From contig JAJCYH010000032.1 in NCBI GenBank assembly GCA_029262995.1, positions 1 to 64,000 of the forward strand: a stretch of DNA of 64,000 nt. The letters run 5' to 3'. Positions 55,287 through 63,143 of this stretch are shown one piece after another; the stretch's first letter is position 1, and the number at the start of each line of letters is the position of its first letter. A program made the position numbers and the translations under genes. The notes beneath the pieces were generated by a model, which did no database searches, was not told where the DNA came from, and was given only the letters and a program-made list of their open reading frames with translations. This DNA comes from Saprospiraceae bacterium. GTDB lineage: Bacteria; Bacteroidota; Bacteroidia; Chitinophagales; Saprospiraceae.

Positions 55287-56063
55287 ATGGTAATTATTCA
55301 ATATGGATTAGCCAAAAGCGGCTCATCCTTTATATTTCAAATATTGACGGATATTCTGCAAAACCGCTTTAGATGTTGGGAGGATTATCAAAAAAATAGG
55401 AACAGCTTTGTTCCTAAAGAATATCATAGCGATTATATAGCGATTGAAGGCAATGAATTGTCAGAATTGGTAAGTGCAGTGCCTTTACATGAGTTTTTCT
55501 TATTCAAAACACATGATGGATATGGGGGTAAGCAAATAAAGGAGAATGAGGCAAAGGAACTATCTGAAAAAATAAAGGATTGGATCAACGATAAGGAACT
55601 CAAAGTCATAGCTACTGTTAGAGATCCTAGGGATATGTGCCTATCTTACCTGGATCATGCTGAGGCTTACAGGAGAGGGGAGAAAGACTTCTTTGATAAC
55701 GAAATAATTACGCCATTCGATGCAGTTGAAAATGTTAAAAATGAATATAAGGTACTATCCAATTGGATGAGGCACAACAGGATACATTGGATAAGCTATC
55801 CTCAGATCTGCAATGAACCCCTTCGGGTACTTGAATCTATTAAGAAGTATATAGGGCTGTACAATATTGATTCAACTGCTTATGTAGAAAAGCTTTTAGA
55901 AAACAGAAACCGAATTCATCAATATAATAAGGGGTATGTCGACCGCTGGAAAAAGGAATTATCAAAAGATGATGCCTTAAGACTCAGTACCCTATTGGAG
56001 GAAGAATTGACCCAATACAATAAATTGGTCAAACGTTCGGAGATGTGCATTGATCTATCATAA
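55287..56063 (+). CDS. Sulfotransferase
   Basis: Protein of 258 residues, related to the enzyme at 52377-53063. The PAPS loop is QYGLAKSGSSFIFQ (about 4-17); LFKTHDGYGGKQ contains the candidate catalytic His; ATVRDPRDMCLSYLDH (about 110-125) is the 3'-phosphate site. The stop TAA is followed immediately by the ATG of a 55-codon frame. It probably adds a second sulfate on the same surface polymer. Confidence 0.85.
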   Translation: MVIIQYGLAKSGSSFIFQILTDILQNRFRCWEDYQKNRNSFVPKEYHSDYIAIEGNELSELVSAVPLHEFFLFKTHDGYGGKQIKENEAKELSEKIKDWINDKELKVIATVRDPRDMCLSYLDHAEAYRRGEKDFFDNEIITPFDAVENVKNEYKVLSNWMRHNRIHWISYPQICNEPLRVLESIKKYIGLYNIDSTAYVEKLLENRNRIHQYNKGYVDRWKKELSKDDALRLSTLLEEELTQYNKLVKRSEMCIDLS

Positions 56064-56231
56064 ATGCTCTTTAATATCATATTGATGATATTTTTCATGT
56101 ATAAGCTCGAAGGCAATCTGCCAAACATATGTACTTGCGGACCTTGGCATCCCATAACAAACTACTATCATAGAATTATAAATTTACTTATCCTGATCCT
56201 CTATAAAGGTCCAGATCATAATAAAGCTTAA
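56064..56231 (+). CDS. Small putative membrane protein (55 aa)
   Basis: The ATG follows the sulfotransferase stop without a gap. The frame reads MLFNIILMIFFMYKLEGNLP, NICTCGPWHPITNYYHRIIN and ends LLILILYKGPDHNKA. There are hydrophobic helices at both ends and a central CTCGPWHP segment. It has two Cys and two His residues that could bind a metal. I recognise no family. The remaining 125 bp to the TPR gene hold no gene. Confidence 0.45.
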   Translation: MLFNIILMIFFMYKLEGNLPNICTCGPWHPITNYYHRIINLLILILYKGPDHNKA

Positions 56232-56356
56232 AGGTAAAAGTATTTGCTAGATTGAGGAATATAATAGATAATCGGAATAAAAACAATCAGCTATATTTAT
56301 ACGCTTATCGGAACAAGCATAAGCAATATTACTTTTAATTTAAACATTTTGAGCCA

Positions 56357-59300
56357 TTGGACACCTCATCGCTAATAGAACTCATTAAACAAAATCCTAA
56401 ATCGGTTGATGATAAGACATTAAGTTTATTAGTGGCTTATTCCAATTATCATGATTTAAACGCATTGGAACTCTTCAAGTTGGGCTCATTGTATTTGCGC
56501 TTGAGTGAATTTGACCTATGTATTAAATGCTGTGATGTACTGGAAGCCAAAGAAGGCAAATTGAAATATAGGGAAGAGATGCTTTACGCAAAAGCCTTGT
56601 TTAGAACAGGTAAATTTGAAAGAGCTTTAGTGAATCTATTAAGACTCAATGGTCAAAGGGACCTTGTCAGAACAAGATATCTGATAAGCAAGTGTTATTT
56701 TGAATTAAACCAATATCAAGATTCTGAACAAATTATCTTTGATCCATACTATGATGGTGATGATAAGCCGAGGTGGTATTTCATACAGGAGGTTCACATT
56801 CTCGATAAACTGGGTAAGTATAACCAAGCTTTAATTTGTATTGATAAAGCACTTTCAGCATATGCAGGTGATGAAGCCTTTTTGACGCGGAAATATCATT
56901 TACAAATTTTAATTGGACAAACAGAAGAGTCTGTTCAAACATTAAATAAGCTTCTTTCGATAAATCCTGAAAATATAAGAATACGCTTTTTGAAAGCTCA
57001 ATTGCATTTGGAGAAACTTCAATTTGAATTGGCAGAAGAAGAATTTAATGCAATCTTAGAACATGAACCGTTTATTAAAGCATTTGTTGGTTTAGCCGAA
57101 TTGGAATTAATCAAAGGTAGGGTAGAGGCGTCTTTTGAACTTACAGAAAAAGCACTTAATCTTGCCAACGACCCTTTTGATGTTTTATCTTGCCTTAATA
57201 TACTATTGAAACTTGAAAAAGAAGATCGTGTTGACGATATTATCGAAGGTTTTGATACCAATTTATTTGATGCTCAACATTTTTCATTGTTAAGTACGAT
57301 TAGAAATAATCAAAAGAAGTATGATGATGCCATTCTTTGTTTGGAAAAAGCATTGACACTGGATAATCAAAATCTTAATTATTATATAGATTTGGCAAGG
57401 ATATATTTTGATAAGGGGGATTATAGAATGGCAGAATTTGAATTAATTATTAATGATTTAATGGATTCGAATTTGGCCTTTCGAGCCAGATATCTTTTCT
57501 GTCGAATAGCAAGGAAAGAACAAAGAAGGCATATTTCACTTCAAAGGTTCCGTGACTTTTGTCTGTTATATCCTGAAAACTTTCAGATTAAAAAAGAATT
57601 GATTTTTGAGTTGACCCAACTTTCAAGATTTAATGAAATCCAGGATTTACTAAACAAAGAACTACTAAGAGATTCAAGGAATATTGAAGCATTTAAGTTA
57701 TTGATAAAGAATTATCTGATCCAACAAAATTATACTAAGGTTCTTGATTTGATTATTAAGTTTGAAATCGATTACCCTTCATCAATTGATAATGATTTAA
57801 TGAGTTCCAAACTCAAGTGTCTACGTGAGATGGGCAAGTTTGAGCATTGTCAAGAATTAATAGATAATCTTCTAAAGCAAGACCCTGATTCTTATCCTGT
57901 TAATATGGAGTCAGCATCACTGGAAAGAAGTAAAGGACATCTATATTTCTTTGAGAAAGACATCTATAATGAAAAGTCGAAGACAATTCATTGTAGGATG
58001 CTCAATATTTATCCTTTGAAAACTAGGCAAATAAGGATAGAGCTTGTTCAGGATCTTATTCTGTTAAACAAATTTAAGGAGGCACTTGAACTAACAGATC
58101 AAAGCATAATCGACTATCCAGATGAGTTAAACTATTACTTACAAAAAAATAAGATCCTTCAGAAAATTGGATCACAAGAAGAAAGCTTAGAGTTCATTGT
58201 GGATGCGTTAAAAGTATTTGTGGGAGATCCACAATTGTGGTATTTGAAATGTGAGACCTTGTTTAATTTAAATAAACTAGATAGGGCTGAAGAGGAATTG
58301 TTGAAATTCTATGAGTTCAATCCATCTTTACCTGACACATTAAAGCTGCTGATTAAACTATATATTAAGATTAATAATTTTAAGGTGGCAGATGTATATT
58401 TAAATAAAGGGATTAAGCTTGCCCCTAGTATAGTGTTAAACGATTCGATAATAGTGGATTATTTTTTACTAGATCATGAATCAAGATTTAAGCTTGAAAA
58501 CATTCTTAAGATCAAAGAAGAACCAGAAGACAGCAGATTGCTGCAATTAACTGTAAGCAAAAACCTAAATCGAGATGCCCTTGACTTAGAGGAAGTTTTT
58601 ATAATCTCGCAGATAGTACTTACAACGCATAATTTCATCCCGGACCTTATCATTGAATATTCTCTAAATGGTAATTTATGGAGAAAGATTTCGCCTTCAG
58701 TTGTGATTGAAGAAGACCATAAGTTGGTGTATAGATTGAAAGATCTTCCTATTCGATACCTTCGGTTAACGGAGGAAACTAAAGTATCGGCTTTTAAACT
58801 TTACAGTTATTATCCGATTTCAACAAATTCTAAGGTGCAATGTGATATAGAAAAGTATTGGGAAGGGATGCCATATAGTTTTAGGATAGCAGAAACGGGC
58901 CTTGGAGATCAGTTACACTATTTAAGAACTTCTGCTTTAATAGCAGAAACCTTAGGGATGCAATTTAAAGGATATCTAGAAGAAGACTTAAAGATAATAC
59001 GGGATAGAGTGACTGAAAATCCATATTTATATACTGACCTTGGATTCAGAAATACAATAGTTGATCCAGAGAATTATACTTTGATTGAGATTGGCTTTAA
59101 GTCTCATCATAACTTGTCTTCTGGGATGTTAAAGTGGCCCTCCTTTAAGCTTTTTATAAAAGAGATGAAAGCTATAATTTCAAGTGCATTAAAAGCAAAG
59201 GAAGAAGATTTAGGTATGCCTATATCAAATCCATTATTTGTTTTTGAAGTGGCAGATCATACATTCACAAGAACTATTGCCCGGCAATTTTTCCCTTTTT

Positions 59301-60031
59301 CTGAACCCAATACAAATTATAGAGAGACTTTAAGAAAGAATTATTTAATAGCTAAAAACGAAAGAGGCGAGAATTTATTGAATGAAGGTCAGGTGAAATT
59401 GGTTTTGCAATGTCGCTTGGGAGATGTTGCTAATGTCCCGGTTACTGGAAACGGGAAAGACTATATTATTATACCATTCAGTGGAGAGGTATTTGACAGA
59501 TCAAATTTCGAAGTAAATCATCAAAGAAATTCAAACTTGGAGATCATCAATAAAATAGGGAAATCTCTGAAAGATAAATTTGGTGAGAAAGTAGATGTAT
59601 GTTTAATGACTGATGGTTATGATTATGGCATTAATTATCTCTTAAATTATAAGGAAAACCTAATAGCGGAATTGGGATTGAATAAAGAATATTTGATTGA
59701 GTTAAAAACGGAATTGGAATTGGACTTAAAAAAGTCTTTTGGTTTTGTTGACACAATTCTATATGGTGAATCCTATGACAATCTAATTACATCAATTGAC
59801 AATATTGATTCTGCGGATGTTATTTTAAGTACAAATGGTCAATTTTCTAATGAATTTAAGATGAGTCTTATTTCAAAAGATGACTCTTGTTTAATCGTAA
59901 AGAAACTATATGCTAACCTTAGGGTTAAACTGACGGAACATTCTAAAGATTTATTTTGGGACACAGAAGTAAAGGGAAAAGTAATACTTACAGAAGTTTC
60001 CAAATATATTGATTTGAAATGGCAAGAATGA
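56357..60031 (+). CDS. Giant TPR-repeat protein with C-terminal glycan-synthesis-like domain
   Basis: Protein of 1224 residues. Residues about 1-720 are tetratricopeptide-like repeats (for example YNQALICIDKALSAYAGDEA, ILEHEPFIKAFVGLAELELI, KYDDAILCLEKALTL). A beta-rich segment spans about 735-830 (FIPDLIIEYSLNGNLWRKIS), and the last 400 residues (FRIAETGLGDQLHYLRTSAL, KLVLQCRLGDVANVPVTGNG, SADVILSTNGQFSNEFKMSL) resemble the Rossmann-type glycosyltransferase or O-GlcNAc-transferase-like ends of TPR-glycosyltransferase proteins. No signal peptide is seen. The start is TTG at 56357. Located in the glycan region, it may be a TPR-type glycosyltransferase, but the family is not certain. Confidence 0.6.
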   Translation: MDTSSLIELIKQNPKSVDDKTLSLLVAYSNYHDLNALELFKLGSLYLRLSEFDLCIKCCDVLEAKEGKLKYREEMLYAKALFRTGKFERALVNLLRLNGQRDLVRTRYLISKCYFELNQYQDSEQIIFDPYYDGDDKPRWYFIQEVHILDKLGKYNQALICIDKALSAYAGDEAFLTRKYHLQILIGQTEESVQTLNKLLSINPENIRIRFLKAQLHLEKLQFELAEEEFNAILEHEPFIKAFVGLAELELIKGRVEASFELTEKALNLANDPFDVLSCLNILLKLEKEDRVDDIIEGFDTNLFDAQHFSLLSTIRNNQKKYDDAILCLEKALTLDNQNLNYYIDLARIYFDKGDYRMAEFELIINDLMDSNLAFRARYLFCRIARKEQRRHISLQRFRDFCLLYPENFQIKKELIFELTQLSRFNEIQDLLNKELLRDSRNIEAFKLLIKNYLIQQNYTKVLDLIIKFEIDYPSSIDNDLMSSKLKCLREMGKFEHCQELIDNLLKQDPDSYPVNMESASLERSKGHLYFFEKDIYNEKSKTIHCRMLNIYPLKTRQIRIELVQDLILLNKFKEALELTDQSIIDYPDELNYYLQKNKILQKIGSQEESLEFIVDALKVFVGDPQLWYLKCETLFNLNKLDRAEEELLKFYEFNPSLPDTLKLLIKLYIKINNFKVADVYLNKGIKLAPSIVLNDSIIVDYFLLDHESRFKLENILKIKEEPEDSRLLQLTVSKNLNRDALDLEEVFIISQIVLTTHNFIPDLIIEYSLNGNLWRKISPSVVIEEDHKLVYRLKDLPIRYLRLTEETKVSAFKLYSYYPISTNSKVQCDIEKYWEGMPYSFRIAETGLGDQLHYLRTSALIAETLGMQFKGYLEEDLKIIRDRVTENPYLYTDLGFRNTIVDPENYTLIEIGFKSHHNLSSGMLKWPSFKLFIKEMKAIISSALKAKEEDLGMPISNPLFVFEVADHTFTRTIARQFFPFSEPNTNYRETLRKNYLIAKNERGENLLNEGQVKLVLQCRLGDVANVPVTGNGKDYIIIPFSGEVFDRSNFEVNHQRNSNLEIINKIGKSLKDKFGEKVDVCLMTDGYDYGINYLLNYKENLIAELGLNKEYLIELKTELELDLKKSFGFVDTILYGESYDNLITSIDNIDSADVILSTNGQFSNEFKMSLISKDDSCLIVKKLYANLRVKLTEHSKDLFWDTEVKGKVILTEVSKYIDLKWQE

Positions 60032-60196
60032 TAATTAAAGTTTACCTTTTTAATGGAAAAACATAATTTATGTAGCTGTAATGTAAATACAAAGATAATT
60101 TATAGCTTATTTTAAAAATAAATGGTAAAGTTTTTGCTGTTGCATTAAAAAGCGAGTGGACAATTCGTGTATTATTTATATTTTTAAGCTAAATTT

Positions 60197-60210
60197 CCCC
60201 CAAAAGGGGG
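60197..60210. other. GC hairpin CCCCC-AAAA-GGGGG
   Basis: A perfect 5-bp G/C stem with an AAAA loop (60197-60201 and 60206-60210) lies in the AT-rich gap before the S74 gene. It is followed by TAAAAACCC rather than a T run, so it is not a standard terminator. It might be a regulatory stem or an end-of-transcript element for the TPR gene. Confidence 0.4.
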
Positions 60211-60237
60211 TAAAAACCCTTAGATATTATCATTTTC

Positions 60238-60267
60238 TTTGAATAACTTTAATGTTAATTACATTTT
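60238..60267 (+). promoter_or_regulatory. Candidate Bacteroidota promoter of the S74/T9SS gene
   Basis: TTTG (60238-60241) as -33 element and TACATTTT (60260-60267) as a near match to TAnnTTTG are 18 bases apart. The start codon at 60290 lies 22 bases after it. Confidence 0.4.
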
Positions 60268-60289
60268 TTTTGACTATTGAAAAATTTTA

Positions 60290-61378
60290 ATGATGAAAAA
60301 TACTTTATTTATTGCCTTTCTATTATTCGTAGCACAACTCTCACAGGCTCAATTAAAAATTGAAACCACTGGAAACGGCGTATTCTTTAATGGTGCTTCT
60401 TCTACCAATAGCATAACTCTTGGGAAAGCAAGAACTGGAAGTGGAAATGTTATCTTGGATATGAACAGTTCGGTTGCAGATGAAACTGCAGGATATGGCT
60501 TTCGGTTTTTAAGAACTTCTACGGGATCATCTAGGTTTATTCATAAAGGAACTGGACAATATCAGTTTTTAGCTGATGACCTTGCGAATGTTACTTTTTG
60601 GATTAATGGTTCACAATTGGGCGTATGGAGACATACAACAGGAGATTTTGAAGTTAGAGTAGGTAATGCCTTTAAATTAGGAGGTGGTCCTTTTGCAGCT
60701 TTATCGGATAAGAGATTGAAAAGAAACGTTAAAGAGTATGCAGATGGCTTAAATGAAGTTATGCAATTGAATCCTGTAACTTTTAAATATACCAAAGACA
60801 TAGACCCAAAAGCTAAGAACTATGTAGGTGTAATTGCTCAAGAAGTTCAGCAAGTTGCTCCTTATATGACAGAAAATACTGATGTATTTGATGATAATGA
60901 TAAATCAAAAGGAACATATTTATCTATTGATCCAAATGCTTTTACGTATATGTTGATCAATGCTGTTCAAGAACAACAATATATGATTGAGGCCAGAGAT
61001 AAGCAGTTAGACGATATGCAATCCCAGGTGGATCAATTGAATACAAAAATGGATGAATTGTTGTCTTTATTGGTAGCAGAGAATTCAACTGAAAATATTG
61101 ATCAAGTTACATTGATTGGGTCTCAAGCAGTACTAGGCCAGAACGAACCAAATCCATTTAATGATATTACGCGTATTTCTTACAAAGTACCAACAGGCGT
61201 TAATTCCGCTTATATAAAAGTGGTTGATACGAATGGTGCAGTAATGAAAATAATAAATGTAAATGGCGAGGGTAAAGTAGAGATAAAAACGCAAGACTTA
61301 CCTGCTGGAAATTATTTCTATTCGCTTTTTGTAGACAATCAATTGGTAAACACGAAAAAGATGTTATTTAATAAATAA
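60290..61378 (+). CDS. Tail-fibre-like protein with S74 chaperone domain and T9SS C-terminal signal
   Basis: Protein of 362 residues with a signal peptide (residues 1-20, ending SQA). Residues about 21-130 are beta-structured (fibre-like). SDKRLKRNVKEY (139-150) begins the intramolecular chaperone domain of endosialidases (peptidase S74), with Ser139 and Asp140 of the autocleavage motif; KNYVGVIAQEVQQVAPYM and NAFTYMLINAVQEQ complete it, followed by a coiled coil. The last 85 residues (LGQNEPNPFNDITRISYKVP, LPAGNYFYSLFVDN) form a T9SS type A sorting domain. It is probably a trimeric surface fibre. A strong terminator follows. Confidence 0.88.
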   Translation: MMKNTLFIAFLLFVAQLSQAQLKIETTGNGVFFNGASSTNSITLGKARTGSGNVILDMNSSVADETAGYGFRFLRTSTGSSRFIHKGTGQYQFLADDLANVTFWINGSQLGVWRHTTGDFEVRVGNAFKLGGGPFAALSDKRLKRNVKEYADGLNEVMQLNPVTFKYTKDIDPKAKNYVGVIAQEVQQVAPYMTENTDVFDDNDKSKGTYLSIDPNAFTYMLINAVQEQQYMIEARDKQLDDMQSQVDQLNTKMDELLSLLVAENSTENIDQVTLIGSQAVLGQNEPNPFNDITRISYKVPTGVNSAYIKVVDTNGAVMKIINVNGEGKVEIKTQDLPAGNYFYSLFVDNQLVNTKKMLFNK

Positions 61379-61397
61379 GAATTTATTACAATTGTAA

Positions 61398-61437
61398 AGA
61401 AAGCCTTCTATTACGCAATAGAAGGTTTTCTTTTTTT
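61398..61437 (+). terminator. Rho-independent terminator after the S74/T9SS gene
   Basis: Perfect stem CCTTCTATT (61404-61412) and AATAGAAGG (61417-61425) with loop ACGC, followed by a T-rich tract (TTTTCTTTTTTT). Confidence 0.9.
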
Positions 61438-61481
61438 AGGGTAGGTTAATTTAATAATTTACTTTAGCCTCAATTTGTTAA

Positions 61482-62603
61482 ATGAACATTATAACTAAAA
61501 TATTTTTCCCCTACGATTACAAACCTGAACATTTTAAGGCTTTAGACGGTCTAAGAGGGCTTGCTGTGTTATTAGTTGCTTTGGCACATTGTAGTAATCC
61601 CAATACAGATATTCATCTGGCTTCCTGGTTAAATTTTAAATCAATGGGACAGTCTGGCGTATTCTTGTTTTTTATTCTTAGTAGTTATTTACTTGATAGA
61701 CAAATAGCAATTGCCATGATGTCTAAAAATGACGGAATTAGATATTGGTTGAATTATTTTTTACGTAGGTTTTTAAGAATTTTTCCGCTATTTTTTTTCT
61801 CCTTGCTGTTAAATGCCAGTTTAAGATCCATTAACTTCAGGTATACATTACCTATTGAATTTTCAGATATAATTCCCCATTTGCTGCTGTTAGAAGCGAA
61901 GGGCATTTATTGGTCCATTCCAGTTGAATTTAAATATTATTTCATTTCACCACTATTAATGTTGGTCATTAAGTTGTTGACCAATTGGAGAATGAAATAT
62001 GTAATGATATGTTCTATTTTCTTTATCAGTGTTTTCACTTATCTGACAATGCAATATGAATTTGACAAAATATCTGTATTTAAATTTATCCCAGTATTTC
62101 TAGTGGGTTCATTTGTCTCAATCTTTGAATTGATCAAGAGAGAGTCATTAAAGCATTTTGCACTTAAATATTACAAGTGGATTGATCTATTTGGAATGAT
62201 CTGTTTTATACTAATATTGTTGTTAACCGGGGTATATTATTATGACTTGGTTTTTGATAATAGAGGTCTTTTCAAAATATTCAGAAATCAATATATATGG
62301 CAATCATTATTGTATTCAATAATTTTATTAGCTGCTAAATTTGGAAATGGATTTGTTGAAAAAGCACTATGCTTTAAACCTTTAAGGTATATAGGAGTGG
62401 TTAGTTTTAGTTTTTACCTATTTCATATGCCAATTTTAAGATTTTTCAAAACCTTAAAAGGGAGCATGCCAGATCCAATATTAATTTTACTCTTTATTTT
62501 AGCCACTTGTGCTTTCTCGTCAATTACATTTCTTTTGATTGAAAGACCATTGTCAAAGATTAAATTGTTTAAGAAACCCCTTAACGAAAAAATTCTTAAT
62601 TAA
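61482..62603 (+). CDS. Acyltransferase family 3 (OafA/YrhL-like)
   Basis: Integral membrane protein of 373 residues with about ten helices. FKALDGLRGLAVLLVALAHC opens the protein (the conserved Asp-Gly-Leu-Arg-Gly), and the Arg motif near LLRRFLRIFPLFFFSLL-like residues (about 90-105) and VEFKYYFISPLLML follow. Family members O-acylate sugars of O-antigens or exopolysaccharides, taking acyl groups across the membrane. It ends 18 bp from a convergent gene. Likely substrate: the surface polymer made by the neighbouring genes. Confidence 0.88.
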   Translation: MNIITKIFFPYDYKPEHFKALDGLRGLAVLLVALAHCSNPNTDIHLASWLNFKSMGQSGVFLFFILSSYLLDRQIAIAMMSKNDGIRYWLNYFLRRFLRIFPLFFFSLLLNASLRSINFRYTLPIEFSDIIPHLLLLEAKGIYWSIPVEFKYYFISPLLMLVIKLLTNWRMKYVMICSIFFISVFTYLTMQYEFDKISVFKFIPVFLVGSFVSIFELIKRESLKHFALKYYKWIDLFGMICFILILLLTGVYYYDLVFDNRGLFKIFRNQYIWQSLLYSIILLAAKFGNGFVEKALCFKPLRYIGVVSFSFYLFHMPILRFFKTLKGSMPDPILILLFILATCAFSSITFLLIERPLSKIKLFKKPLNEKILN

Positions 62604-62621
62604 GCGTGCTGATTATTTGTT

Positions 62622-63041
62622 CTATTTCAGAATTGTAAAAAACAATGGCTTTTTGGGATTTGTATATTCAACCTTCCCGTCAGTACTTACAATCACAATG
62701 GATATTTGATGTTTGCCTTGCTCATAATCTGCCTTTTTCAATTTTCTTGAAAATCCAGTCTTTAGTAAACTTGGGTTTTCAAATCTTTCGGCTATAGATT
62801 TTCTTTCTAAACCATAGCTGCACTTATAACGCTTATTATTAATGACAATATAAACATCTTTAGCAGGAGCATTTGAATGCTTATCAAATGCCCATCCTTT
62901 AACCATGAACTCATCACTGGTTACATTTACATTTTTCCGATCCGCAGTTAATTTTTTATCGTCGATTTCCATGAATCGATAAGATGTGTTTCTCTTTGAT
63001 TCTCTAGGTTCACTTTGTTTTTGGTTTGTGCTGATTTCCAT
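62622..63041 (-). CDS. Small beta-sandwich domain protein of glycan loci
   Basis: Protein of 139 residues without a signal peptide. VMVKGWAFDKHSNAPAKDVY-like strands (with FMVKGWAFDKHSNAPAKDVY visible), YKCSYGLERKSIAERF, then LLKTGFSRKL and GKHQISIVIVSTDGKVEY form a pattern seen in small Ig-like domains attached to glycosyltransferases or polymerases: GWA-x-D, R-x-x-(I/V)AxRF, TGF. It lies 103 bp after the GT2 gene on the same strand, so it may act with it. I cannot name a function. Confidence 0.5.
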   Translation of the reverse strand: MEISTNQKQSEPRESKRNTSYRFMEIDDKKLTADRKNVNVTSDEFMVKGWAFDKHSNAPAKDVYIVINNKRYKCSYGLERKSIAERFENPSLLKTGFSRKLKKADYEQGKHQISIVIVSTDGKVEYTNPKKPLFFTILK

Positions 63042-63143
63042 TACTGAATATGTTTTTTTTCTTATTAAATAATAACTTTAACGACTTAGTATACATTGGG
63101 ATAAAAGAGTAATAGTTGAATTCGAAGTTAAGCAAATTTTACA

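Noticed and set aside
60290-61378. Prophage tail module
   Set aside because: The S74 domain is typical of phage fibres, but a signal peptide, a T9SS domain and the absence of other phage genes point to a cellular surface protein.
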